Positions 23,425-35,121 of a DNA stretch of 64,000 bases are shown here, piece after piece. This DNA comes from Sabethes cyaneus (Eukaryota > Arthropoda > Insecta > Diptera > Culicidae). The translations under genes were made by a program, and so were the position numbers. The stretch covers positions 238,090,027 through 238,154,026 of the forward strand of contig NC_071355.1 in NCBI RefSeq assembly GCF_943734655.1, in the 5' to 3' direction. Each line of letters starts with the position of its first letter. The stretch's first letter is position 1. A model generated the notes under the pieces. It searched no databases. It was not told the DNA's origin and saw nothing but the letters and a program-made list of their open reading frames with translations.

Positions 23425-24363
23425 CACCGCACAGTAGTCCAAAAGGGTGAAAAGTGGAACTTTTTTCCTAGCGTCTTTTGCTTTCATTTTAGCATTTTAG
23501 CATTTCGGGTTTTTGCCAATTTTGTTCGTATGAATACCTCCCAAATCTCCAAGTGTAAAAAGCTTGTCATGGCTTACTACATATGATAGAAATTAAAAAA
23601 AAACTTTTATGTCAGGAAATATAGACATAGTTTCTTCAGCAAAGTTATAGAAAATGTAAAAATAAGCAAATTTGCTCCAGAGATAATATTTCTATCTCTA
23701 TAAGGTGCAGAACTATAGAGTATTTTCTTAGAAAATTCTTTAAAAATTAGCTTTTTATACTTAGTTTTTGTTAATTGCGTTTTACAAGAACACATTGTTC
23801 TAGCGAAGACTCCAGAACTCAAGCCTGAGCATAGGAGAAGGTTCGTATATACCGTGAACGTACCATATTCTGCACAGTTCAGACATTTTTATGATTCTTC
23901 CGCTATTCTAAGTATTCTAGATTTAAATTAACAACGTGGATAGCAGCAACGTGTAGTGCTACGGTCTATAATATCTGGTAAAAAATATAGGAATTATAAG
24001 TCGACCAACAATTGAGTATATTTTTTGTTTTGTAAACTTATCCACGGTGCCTAATTCTGCGCACTCTCTTGCCCATGTTCCTAATTCTGCGCATTTTTGC
24101 TCCTAATTCTGTGCACCCAAAAAGTGACAAGAAATACTCCTAACATGCTGTTTATGTCTTTATACGCTGAAAGCACACCAAAAAATCCGGCATTAGCCAT
24201 TACCATAATTAGATCCATCATCCGGCCTTCTTGTGCTGTTCGGGTGGCAAAGGAATATTGTTATCATTTTGATTGCCTCATTTTAAATATTTTATTCTCA
24301 ATAACGTGAAGGACGAATTGATTTGGGCTTTCTGCATACTGAACATTACACTTTAGACTAATA

Positions 24364-25025
24364 CAGCCCGGACTCGATTACCCGGGTAACAATTTTTATT
24401 TTCAGCCCGGATAATCGAATCACCCGGATAATCGAATCATCATTTTTGGTACAAAATTTTTTTAGGCATATCAAGTTTTTTGACTTTTAGGTATCAGAAA
24501 TGTTTTATTTATTATTGATCTATCTTCCCAAAAGTCAGAAAATTCCTTTCTTACGATTTTTTCCACTGATAATTTTTTTTGGTGCAATATTATTTTTTGT
24601 ATGTTATGTATTTATGTATTTATGTTTTTCAATATTTAGGTATTATAAACGTTTTTTTATTAATGATAAATCTCCCCTAAAGTCATAAAATTCCTTTTTT
24701 GCAATTTTTTTTTATTGATGATTACGATGATGATGATGATGATGGTAATGGTGATGATGATGATGATTTTTAAGTAAAAAAATTGATTCCATTATCGCAG
24801 GATTTATTTTTGTTTTGTTCGCCGATAAAAGGAATATAAGAAAGGAATTTTGTAGCTTTAGGGAGGTGTATCAAAACTTGTCAAGTTGGAATCATCATGT
24901 ATCATGAAAACTATAACATTAAGGTTTAAAATAAATCATTTAAAAAAAATAATTTTTTTTTTCACCCGGATAATCGAATCTAAAAACCCGGATAATCGAA
25001 TCCCCGGATAATCGAGTCCGGCCTG
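24364..25025. mobile_element. Pogo/Tigger-type MITE nested in the Transib element
   Basis: Ends CAGCCCGGACTCGATTA and, reverse-complemented, CAGGCCGGACTCGATTATCC, with TA on both sides (24362-24363, 25026-25027). Both end regions repeat CCCGGATAATCGAATC, five or six times in all. Tigger-like ends of the form CAGT..CTCGATTATCCG plus TA support the assignment. No transposase. Confidence 0.8.
24715..24768. repeat. (GAT)n microsatellite
   Basis: Imperfect GAT/GATGGT repeats of about 50 bases inside the Tigger-type MITE. Confidence 0.85.
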
Positions 25026-25566
25026 TACTAATAATTGTGTTTCCATATAGAAACCACTTCCCCATGCTCTGACAGCCCCATGAGGTTGGACATTAAAAAA
25101 AATAGAAGACATGGTTTCATGAATTGGCCTCGTAGGTTCGGACCCCGAGACACAGCACAGAATTTCAATAAATGCAAGTTAAAGATTCTACTTGAATTTT
25201 CATGCCTCTATACCTCAGCCATTTGGGTGAGGTTGCGTTCTTTCGCGATTTCTTCGTAGGATACATTACTGTGGAAGAAAATGGTCTATATCCCTGCACC
25301 CGATGTAGATAGAAATGTCGTTTCTTCAGCAAATTTGTTTGCTTTTATATTTTCTACAACTTTGCTAAAGAATCTATGTCTGTGTTTCCCTACACAAAAA
25401 AGTTATTTTTTTATCATGGCGAGCAATGACTAGCTTTGAGACACTGTCAGATTATGGGGGGTATTCCTACAAACAAAAGTTCCCAAGACACTATATTGCT
25501 AAAATGAAAGCAAAAGCCGCTAAGAAAAAAGTTCCACTTTTCACCCTTTTGGATCACTGTGCACCG

Positions 25567-25904
25567 TGGACAGTCATTGTGTAAACTCGTATTTAAAATG
25601 GATATGTACCCACGATGAATATCAATCTTTGATCGCTGAATATCACTTTCTATTTTATAATTTTCACAACGCGTTTGATGAACATTACTGCATGCTGTAG
25701 GCAATTGGGCTGAGAAAAATTTGACTTTTCCTGATTGAAAGGCAGGTCCCTCAACTGCAAACGAGAAACTTTTTCGTAAGCTTTTCGATCTCTTTTTTAT
25801 TTTGCTACCTTTTAAGGCCTACTCTACCATTCTAACGAGGATTAAAATTTTTGTCCAGAAATTTGGGCGAAAATGGGCTTCAGTTTTGTTTTATTATCCA
25901 TAAC
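25567..25904. other. No recognisable content
   Basis: Short unique-looking sequence between the Transib element and a SINE fragment; nothing identified. Confidence 0.4.
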
Positions 25905-26035
25905 AACGAAATTGTTGGCACTAGTCCCGCAATTGTCTTGTACCCTAATAACCGACTGCGAGGTTTGTCGATTAAGAAGGGTCAAGTTCTTAAAGACGTT
26001 TATACCCATGGTTTTGTTTTTGCCTTTTTCTTTTG
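25905..26035 (+). repeat. Feilai-like SINE, 3' part
   Basis: Reads TAGTCCCGCAATTGTCTTGTA, AACCGACTGCGAGGTTTGTC, AAGAAGGGTCAAGTTCTTAA and GACGTTTATACCCATGG. The order matches the tRNA-unrelated body of the better copy at 57990-58215; the tRNA-like head is missing. Confidence 0.65.
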
Positions 26036-29000
26036 CACCACTTCCGGGTTTCCTGTCGATGGACTTTATTCTGCGGTAATTCAAAAGTTGAGTCAACTCA
26101 GGATCTGGATCAATTCGCGATGCGCGTGTAATGCAATGATGTAAACAACAAATGTACTTACCGTGACAATAAATGCCTACTGTGATTCTGTACACGTTAA
26201 ACGTAATTCAATAGGAATGTTGAAAGATTAACGAATTGAATAAATAAATGGCAATATCAGAGAGCTAATATGAGTAACTGATTAAATTATTTTATTCCCA
26301 ATTTGCGTTTTCGATCCACACGCATTTCGTAGCATTTCATTTTAACGTAGGATCAGTCTTATTCCGCTAAAATTGTCATTGATTGAAATGCAGACAAGAA
26401 GAGTGTTCGATACAATTAAGCGTTATTTACTTTTCTTCATCGATCGCTTTGTTGTTTTCTCTCTTTTTTTACGAGGAAAATAATTTCCCCATCAGCCACC
26501 AAAGAACCATAACAAACAAGACTTCTACGACGGTCTTCTTCCACACTTAAATGAACGCGAGAAAATCAATCACAGAAAAGGGGTGAACGTTTGACCGCCG
26601 CGCCGCGCTGAGAAAAGTGAAATCCCTTAAAGCTAGGCTAGGCTAATGCTGAAATGGCTAATTCAATTAGTTTTGTGCCGGTGAGGATTTTTGTTTTCTT
26701 CTCTGTCCCTGGTGGCTTTGGCTTTGTCGTGTCCGCTTTTTAAACTTCGTTAACCCCTCACGGTTCTGGGGTTCGCTCTCGCATTATGCAATAAGATATT
26801 TTAAAATTGTAAACATGTCATCGGCGATCGAAGACATTTGGCGGTGTTCCATCGGAACGTGCTAACTGGTTTACAGCTGACCATATACTGTAAGAACATC
26901 AGCCGGGCTGACCGGCTGTCGCCCATCCGGATGTTTGATTACGCGTGCGACTTCTTCGCTGAGAAAGCCATAAAGAAACGTGACCCTTTTTGTCAATTGT
27001 CAACCCCTTTCTTCCAGCGCGATATTATAGTTTCTTTCACCGGGTGATACCTGGCAAGACCTTTTCACGTCGTTCCCAATGGAAATAACCAATGGAAAAA
27101 AAATGATTCAAACAACGCTAATGATTGGAACCTTCTTCCTTCAGGCTAGAACGCAATGGTCAGCTGACCATCACGGGAAGAACCTTGACCGTTGTGCGTC
27201 GGTCGGTCGATCGCTCCGGTCGTGGGAAAATCTGAACATGTTCAGTCAGTTTGGTTCCATTCTTGACCGGAGACCAGTCAACGGCCGATTATTTTTTCCC
27301 GAGCTACATAAAGGGACCTTTATCATCCTATTTTCTGGAAGTGGACAGAGAATAAGCCTAATTTGCATGTCCTAACACTGGACACCGGCGGTCGGTTGGT
27401 CGACGTCGTTATTAGGCTGACCTGTTTCTAAGGTGCAAAAGAGAAAAACCGTTAGGAATGCTGCTTTTCGTGAGAAATCCCATCGTCAGAATGCCGGTGG
27501 TGATTGACCACGTTGTGTGGCCCAATTTTGCTGGAGCGGAGGATTTGCATAATAATGAAGTGGCACACCGGGACGCGACGGGACGGGACTGAGAGGATCG
27601 GTTCAAAAAAAAAATAGGTTGTTGTTCGGATTGCTGTGCGAAATGGGTTATCAATTTGCGTTAAGATCAAATCGTTTGGAGATAGCGTTCTGATTTGGAT
27701 GAAAGTAAGAGTTGCAACAACTACGAAACGTTGAACTCAAAATGAAAACGGTTTTGCGTCATAAAAACGGATCTCTCGAAATGCTGGTAAATTCAAAGAA
27801 CAAAGGAGGCACTGCCATTGAAAATATCAACCAAAAGTGACAATTTTCCCCGCGGCTGGTAGCAGACTTTCGCTTTTCCTAGTGCCATTGAATAATTTCA
27901 TAATTCTCTAGTATAACCGGGAGGTAATTCAATTTGTCATCCGTATTGAATTAGTTGAGCTGCATTAACTTGATCAGCGAAAACCGCAAAATCAACGGTT
28001 CGGCTCCACTGACCGCAGCTCACAGTGCAGCAGGTTTTGCACAGAACAACAACAATAACAACAGCAACAAAAAGGCTGAACAAGAATGGGATCTCGCCTG
28101 TTCAGTGACCCGCTGTGAAGCAGCATGCTTTGATGGAATCTCATTCAGCGCGAGCACGAGGCTACTATCTACATACTAGCGTGATGATTATGGCGATGTT
28201 TTGTTGATGAAGTTGCCATGGCAAGCAAAAGTGATCGAACAATATGCCAAACAACAGAAAAGCAAGCATTCAAAAAGGTGTGAGAAAAGAAAAGCGAATC
28301 GATTAATTTACGGTGTTAATGAACTGATCATGTTCTTCTACCAAGTGCTGGCTGGAGCTGTCCCGTATTTACGTAAATGGGTGCTTTACTGAACGAGAGT
28401 AAATTACCAGAAGAATAATTTTGTGTGAAACCTCGTTTTTTTCCTTTCACGGAATAGCCCAATTGTGACCCTTTAAAGTCGGAACTAATCGTGGACTTAG
28501 TAAAGTAAAGTAAAGTTTCGACGACATGCCATTCGGCTCATCCCGTCACATAGCCGGTAAACACTTACGGTACGATCGATCGAGCAAACGTGCCAATCGA
28601 AGAGGAATCACAGCCTGGTGTAACACCGTGGACCGGTTGTTCTTGATTGGGAAATCACAACGCCGACATTCCCCGTATATCTGACGCTACGCTACTGACC
28701 CAATTGGAGCGTCCGAAATAACGTGAGCAGCCCGGAAGAGGCGAACTGTTTTTGCCGCACTTTCTCACGTTTATTTCCAATCTAAAAGCTTATTAGTCAG
28801 ATCGGTCGGCCGGTGAATCCAATTCAAACGAATCGTGTCCCAGCAAAGTTTGTGGGTCAAGATTGTTTAGATTTTGCGTTAAAAAAAGTGACGAAGAGTG
28901 ACCACACGCTGTGCTAAGGATTGGTTCTATGTAAGTATCAAGAGAAATATTTATTGCTTTAAAATTAGGTTTATGGTTTAACACTCAGCCTTATTTCTTT

Positions 29001-30794
29001 ATTCCTGACCGTTGTTTAATAGGACACATTTAACCTCTGTTTCGGTCTGAAAATTGGAGGATTTAGTAGTTCCAAGAATGCCGTTTAATAAATGACGGAA
29101 TCCAACAAACCTTGATTCCCCGATTTGATTGCAGCATCGTAAACAACTTCCTTCATTTCTCGATCGAGCATAATTAGAAATAGTTCACGCAGTAACTGTT
29201 CTGCATTGTTTTCTAGTTAGCGAAAACCTGCCATTATGGCTCACCTGTTTTTGTTTTTTTTATTCGTTCAGGTTTCTTCAAAGTAAATTGAGTTCGATAC
29301 GAACAAATTATACAAGCGGATTGGGGAAAAAACCATAAAGAGTTGGGAAAAAGGAAAATTACCTGCCTGCAATCGGTTGAAACCGTATACTTAATTTGTT
29401 TGCTCCCCATTTCAAACACAGTGTGGAAACACGGTGTTATTTTCCAACCATGGTAGAATACCTAAGAACCTACCAGTCAGTAAAACCGGGTAAAAAGAAC
29501 AAAGCTGTGCAGATTTAAAGCCATCAATAACCAGATCAAGAGCTGGCTTTTAAACAAATTCCACATTCTTTCTGTCTTTATTTAAAGGAAACGGCAAATA
29601 TACGTTGATTTCAAATGCGCAACTGCAACCAATTCGTCGAGAGGCACAAAAAGTTGTGTAAGTTTCATTTTGCTTCTTCCGAAAAAAAAAGTTTTCCCTT
29701 CGTCAAAACAAATAAAAAGAGTCTACGATTTCTCGCGGATTACGCGATACGCGTTTGTGTCGTGTGCTGTGTGAACGAATGATTCTTCCCCTTCGGTGCG
29801 TCACCGCATGAACGCGTCCTGCGGATGCAAATGAAGAGAAAAAAACTTCCACTATGTTGCAATCCCTCGTCGTCGTGGTGCACACGACGTGTGTGACGCA
29901 ACATAACCTGCTGGTGACGGTGACGGTGACTGCGATGCCCGGACGGGCAAGGAACTTTCCCCTTGTCCAATGCAAAACAAGCGTATCAACATGACCGTAC
30001 GATTAGCACGGGTAGTATACCGTGCTCATGCCAACGTTATAGGCAGCAATAATAATAGATGACCTCCCGATGAAAGCAGTTTTTAGCCATAAAATGTGAT
30101 TACGAAAAGAAAAGACATGTTGTTACACTTTCCTCTGTTTAGCACATAAGCCGCATAGGAAATTGCCTTCGCTCTCTTCGAATTAGACGAAATTATGGCC
30201 CTCGCACCTGGCGATTACGTCGACAATTATTGTGCTATAATTACTGCGGTGCGAATTACGCCTCTGATCGCACACTTGCCATTACCGCGTAACCGTTGGC
30301 GGATGTACATTCCACGCAAAACATAATTATTAATTTACATTAGCACCCCACTAAGTTTCGTATCTTACCAAAGGCGAAATTTTACGATCGAACATCTTTT
30401 GGGTCCTAACTCACGCATATTGATGAGTGTTCGTTCATATTATTTACGGGATTTCATCGGCCAAAATTTCTAGCTTAGGGTTACGAAAAATCGGACTTCA
30501 AAAATAAGAATGTACTGTGATATAATCGCGTAGAAGCTTAATAACTAAAACCTAAAAAACAAAAACCGAACTTGAAATAATTAAGCCTAAATGGACTGAA
30601 ATAAATGAACCACATAATGGGATTGAATTCAAAGTTCTCGTCATCTGTATTAGATCGTAGTTGGCATTTGTCAAAGGTGAGAACCGTCTTGCATAAATCG
30701 TGCCTAACACGTGTTCGCATATCCGGCGACTCATGATAGTTCGCAAAATGGCAGAAGTATAAAGTGAGTTAGTGAGAAGTTCCTCATCAAGAGG
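26036..30794. other. 4.7-kb block without recognised genes or transposons
   Basis: No frame with family similarity, no clear terminal repeats. Small features: GC-rich patches at 26600-26620 and 27180-27260, a CAA/AAC-rich stretch at 28045-28075, (AGTAA)n at 28498-28515 and TGACGG repeats at 29910-29930. Compared with the rest of the window it is conspicuously free of recognisable transposons, which would fit unannotated exons, UTRs or regulatory DNA of a neighbouring gene (inference only). Confidence 0.4.
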
Positions 30795-31560
30795 CGCAGG
30801 GTGAAAACACTCTGGGAAAAACTACCATCAAGGAAAAGGCACAAATTCTTGAAGATATTGAGAAAGATTTATCGGACAGTGAAGTGATACGCAAATACAA
30901 CATTTCGGCGTCGACCGCATATGATTTGAAGTAGAAAACCCACAAATTAAGAGACGAGATTGCACAGCATCTAACAGGATTAGGTAAGTTGCGACTGTTG
31001 GTTTGCAAATAAAAGTGTACAGTGTCCTATTTTCCATTTTAAAGTGCAGGAAAATGCAAAACTTCGAAGAAAAACAAATACCCTTTACTGGTCAGTGCTC
31101 TGTACATTTGGCTTCTTCAAAAACGGGAACAACATATTCCTGTCAGTCAATACATGTTGGCTATCCAAGCCAAAAAATTATTCCTGGATATTTACGGTGA
31201 AGGGAAATACAAGGGGAGTCGAAAATATTTAACCAACGACATAACATTCGTATGCACTCCTTCATCCACGTTTATACTATCGCCGAACTATCAGCCCCGG
31301 GTAGAAAAGGTAATAAAGAACGAATGACCTTTATTCCATGCTGTAATGCAGATCGGAAGTCGAAACAACCAAGAGCTCTCAAGAACGTACGAGTGCTAAC
31401 AGTATGGATGGATGACACGTGCGTTGTTTCGTGAGTGGTTTTTCCAAGAATTCGTACCGAAAGTGACCGACAGTCTGCCATCTGCCCCATCTGCCAATGC
31501 CAACCACTCCGTGCCGTTCTGGTGCTGGACAATTGCTCCACTCATTGAAGCTCCAACGAA
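30795..31560 (+). pseudogene. Pogo/Tigger-type transposase relic
   Basis: Plus-strand pieces of a transposase: a psq/CENP-B-type helix-turn-helix (TIKEKAQILEDIEKDLSD, VIRKYNISASTAYDLK; 30826-30935), a second DNA-binding segment (LYIWLLQKREQHIPVS, AKKLFLDIYGEGKYKGS) and part of the catalytic domain (LFREWFFQEFVPKV, followed in another frame by LVLDNCS, the second catalytic Asp region; 31430-31550). Stops and frameshifts abound. The DNA upstream (30500-30794) shows no clear TIR. Confidence 0.75.
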
Positions 31561-31619
31561 CTAAAAACTTCTGATATTGTATATTGGTCGATTCATTTGA
31601 CAATTGACATTATATACAT

Positions 31620-33780
31620 CAAAATTAAATCTAAAATTAAGATTATTGCGGCATCCGGGACCTTGTTATTCTTCTACTGAAAGTGCGTGAGGTAGCATTT
31701 CCGAAGTCAAATAAGTCTTCGACCAGCGTGCATGGCATCAGTGGTTCATAAAATCCGTACTTACATGATCCGATGAAATCTAGTTGTCAGTAGACTCGAT
31801 GAACGAAGCTGCCTACATGAAGCTCGAAAATGAATTCGAAGCAGCAAAACCGGGGCATTAAGGTCATTATTGAGAAGCTCAGCTACAAATGCCGCTTGTT
31901 GATTTTTCCGACGACTCTCTATTGTTTCCAAATCTAAAAGCTGTCATCGGTCTCTGTAGAAGCTTTTGTGATGAATCCCAGTTGCTGTGAAGCTTTTGAC
32001 AGCAGTATACTCTTGGTTGAAAGTGAGCTTGTTATCCAACAGAACTCCAAGATTATTCGAGAACAGCTCCATTTATCTGACAGTCAAATGAGAGGTACAT
32101 TACAACGATAAAATGATATAGCCACATATTTAACGATGCTTATTATTAGCTTGTTTCTGTTGCACAAATTAGCAAATATGTCCAGCAGTGTTTGCAATCG
32201 GCGACAATCATCGATAGATTTCACAACTAGATAGATCTTTAGATCGTCGGCATATTCCAGTACACAACCGGAACCCAGCAGAATAGCAATGTCGTTAAAG
32301 TACAAGGCGAAAAGCAACGGGCCCAAATTACTACCTTGTAGGACACCAGAAGTATTACTAAATGCACGTGAAACTGTGGAATTCAGCTTGACACGTAAAG
32401 TACGGTCTGTAAGATATGAGCATAACCATAAAGTTAGTCCATCAGATACACCCAGTTCTGAGAGCTCGTGCAGGAGTATTTGATGATCAACTATGTCAAA
32501 CGCGTCCTTAATACCTGTATACATAGCATCGATTTGCGTTCCGGCTTCCATTTGTGAGATGCCGATGCTGGTGAATTCGATCAAGTTAGTCGACACAGAA
32601 CGACCCAGCATAAAACCATGCTGGTCAACTGAAATATAGTTTCTGGTGCTGTTCAGGATTACACTACTGACGATGGTTTCAAAGACTTTTAAACCAGCAG
32701 AAAGACTTGCCTATGTTTAGCATGCCTCTGTAGTTCCTTACGTCTCGCTTTCCTCCCTTCTTGAATACGGGAATCATATAGGACTGTTTCCACAGCGTGG
32801 GAAACTTGAGCTGTTCAAACGATTTGTTTAAAATCCTACTGAAGGGCAGAGTAAGAGCAGTATCGCAGCGACCGAAATTAATAGTTGGAATACCATCGGG
32901 ACCAGGTGATTAGGAGCTCTTCAATTTTTTGGCACCAACAATAACCATATCTGGAGTGATGTCACAAAAAATCCAGATGAACAGCACCATCAGGGACATC
33001 CGACGCAACTATTTCAGCATCATATTGTGTAGTACAGCCACTCGCGAACACAGAAGAAAAATGATCGGTAAACAACTGGCAAGATTCGGTAATTGTCGAG
33101 GATTCCGTTCCGCCCAGGATCACACTAGAAGGAATGGAAGAGCTTTTCCTCTTGGAGTTAAAAAATGAGCAAACCAAATTGCACCCACAGTACATTTAGA
33201 GGTGCCATCCCAAGTAACAATTTGAGTTTTATGGCACTCCTTTAACGACATTTATGAGCAGTTTTGGTCACGAAAACCGTCATAAGGGTATAATAAAACC
33301 TTCAATGTTACTTGGGATTCCAACATTGGTAGCGGGAGCGTCAACGGGATGTACCACTATTGGCAAAAATAAATCCAGTGGAGGATGGTAAGGATCGACG
33401 GGAAGCAGTCGAGATATTGAGCAAATCACAGAGATCTCTTGATTAGGAAGGCAACGAGGTCGAGTGTAATCACCGCAAATCAAAATTCTGTGGTCATTTG
33501 CCCTTTTTCTCACGTAACTCATGGATCGAGAGGATATGCTCGTCTATGACCCTGACTACCTTGCTCCTATCGGGAGGGATGTAAACAACAATTTCGTACC
33601 TCTGATAACAGCAGAAACGCAGACTTGTTCGAGACAATTTCGATGGAGCTTTCACCACCTGTGTTGTACATACATCGTGAATCTCGGATGACCGTTGTCA
33701 CGATCTCGAGTTTTGCAAGTTTCTGAGGAGTTCAACCTTAGAGGATTCATTTTGGCAGTTACCTAACTATGAAACCATGA
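31620..33780 (-). mobile_element. Decayed Jockey-clade LINE, minus strand
   Basis: Element order from high to low coordinate: endonuclease scraps (HRILICGDYTRP, 33440-33522), interdomain (LFTDHFSSVFASG, 33040-33100), RT (32084-32880: VFKKGGKRDVRNYRG, GVLQGSNLGPLLFALYFND, active site EYADD), then a tail with LGVLLDNKLTFN, RRKNQQAAFVAELLNN and LLLRIHFRASCRQLRSSS, fading at ~31650. It is interrupted by a MITE (33209-33316) and by frameshifts. Same clade as 6109-7370 but a different sequence family. Confidence 0.85.
33209..33316. repeat. MITE with CCCAAGTAACA termini inside a Jockey LINE
   Basis: Left CCCAAGTAACAATTTGAGTT and right, reverse-complemented, CCCAAGTAACATTGAAGGTT; 108 bases, AT-rich. 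Sister of 6508-6615. AT follows the right end and AT precedes the left, a possible short target duplication. Confidence 0.8.
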
Positions 33781-34507
33781 CTAGTTTAAAACAGAAATTT
33801 TCAATTTTTCCTCACAGTAAAGTAGAAAACAACTCCCCCTATTGCTACGCCAGTTGACTCGGTCGACCATAACGTGGAATATATAGAGTTTCGTGGAATA
33901 CTAACTCACGGAAAACCTTTTCGCGGAAAGTACCATTTCGCGGGGGTTTTCCTCTGCCTTTCCTCTGGGATCTGCCAACCGCAGCGGCCGGCGCTTCCGA
34001 TAGCGGGTCGCCGATAACACTCGCGGCCTGTGGGCGTCTCGCCCTAAATCATCTAGTGTTACTGTAGATAGTTTTAAAAAATATTTTTATCGAATTCCTT
34101 GGGCAATTTTCTTTGAGAATGTGAAAATAGTGACTTAATATTTCCGGAGCTATAAGCAAAAGAAAATGAGCGGATTTGACGAAAACTAGGCTTTTGCTTA
34201 TAAAAGCGGGGCCCCCATGAAGGGAGGGGGAGTTCAATCGGCACGAAGCTTGGGATTTTTGCTTGTTAACCCAAAACGAACAATCTGACCGAATTCGATA
34301 GAAATCCGAGAGGGTCGATTATAAGTTTGTACTTTTCTTGGTCACTTGACGTGGAATAACCCTTTTCTGTCTGTCTGGGGTCCCATAAAGGGAGGGGGAG
34401 TTCAATCGGCAGACACTCAAAAATGTATTGCAAATTGAATAAAATAAACAAATCAAATCTCGACTGCGTGGTACTGATAGAGTTACCAGCATCTTTACAC
34501 TACTGTA
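33781..34507. other. Anonymous DNA with a repeated purine-rich motif
   Basis: A GC-rich patch (33960-34040) follows repeats of TTCGCGGAAA/TTTCGTGGAA. The motif AAGGGAGGGGGAGTTCAATC, followed by GGCA, occurs at ~34218 and again at ~34388, about 170 bases apart; it resembles a retrotransposon polypurine tract but no LTR could be shown. Confidence 0.45.
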
Positions 34508-34510
34508 TTA

Positions 34511-34706
34511 CCTGACTCATAACGAATATACGTTATATACAGAGGAGGGTCTCGTAACTCACAAACTTTGTGGTTTTTCGTTTAATTGATCATAAATTTG
34601 AATTACAAATACTAACTATATAACATAAGAAATTACATGTTTACTCCAAAAATAAAAGCATGAGAGATTTTAGAATTTCGGAAATAGGGGTTCGTTATGA
34701 GTCAGG
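34511..34706. repeat. TA-flanked MITE, ~196 bp
   Basis: Ends CCTGACTCATAACGAA in perfect inverted orientation, each flanked by TA (34509-34510 and 34707-34708). Interior AT-rich, non-coding. Fits a Tc1/mariner-type MITE. Confidence 0.8.
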
Positions 34707-34711
34707 TAACA

Positions 34712-34808
34712 TAGTAGCCGCGTAATTGTCCTGTACTCTAATCAGCTGTGAAGTCTGGCGATAAAGAAGGCCCAAGTCTTAACAGTGTTTATATACAAGG
34801 CTCTGCTT
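34712..34808 (+). repeat. Feilai-like SINE, 3' part
   Basis: Reads GTAGCCGCGTAATTGTCCTG, TACTCTAATCAGCTGTGAAG, TCTGGCGATAAAGAAGGCCC and AGGCTCTGCTTT. Same body as 57990-58215. It lies immediately after the MITE at 34511-34706. Confidence 0.75.
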
Positions 34809-35119
34809 TCTTTCCAATAGAAAATAAGTATTTAAAAACTGAAAATAACGAAACCAAAAAGTGAAACCTTTAAGTAGTAGTGTAAACCTTTATATTAAAT
34901 ACTTAAGAGCCGCTCTGGGTCTGAAGATTTTGTGCTAAGGTGTACTATCGTAAACACATACGGAAGTACGAGTACGTACGTAGTACGTAGAACTTTTTAT
35001 TAGTTTTTTGATGTTCCCATTAAGAATAAAGTGCACTCACCGTTTAGTGCTATTAATCATATTCTCGGAACTGTAGTTTATAGCCTTTGTATTTTGCCAT
35101 TACGGCTACTTAGTACTGA
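34809..35119. other. AT-rich spacer before the DD37E transposon
   Basis: Nothing identified. A short palindromic cluster of TACGTA/CGTACGTA occurs at 34968-34990. Confidence 0.4.
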
Positions 35120-35121
35120 TA

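Larger units (their letters stand above)
23430..25561. mobile_element. Transib-type fold-back element with nested MITE
   Basis: A pair of ~310-base inverted arms (23430-~23745 and ~25260-25561) starts CACAGTAGTCCAAAAGGG and CACAGTGATCCAAAAGGG. CACCG flanks both ends exactly (23425-23429 and 25562-25566), a 5-bp target duplication. Heptamer-like CACAGTG termini and a GC-rich 5-bp duplication are hallmarks of Transib, the superfamily related to RAG1 (established knowledge). No transposase frame remains. A Tigger-type MITE (24364-25025) and a stretch repeating CCTAATTCTGCGCA (24048-24115) lie in the loop. Confidence 0.8.

Noticed and set aside
25851..26195. Overlapping frames at 25.8-26.2 kb as a gene
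   Set aside because: They run through a Feilai-like SINE body and have no conserved protein features.
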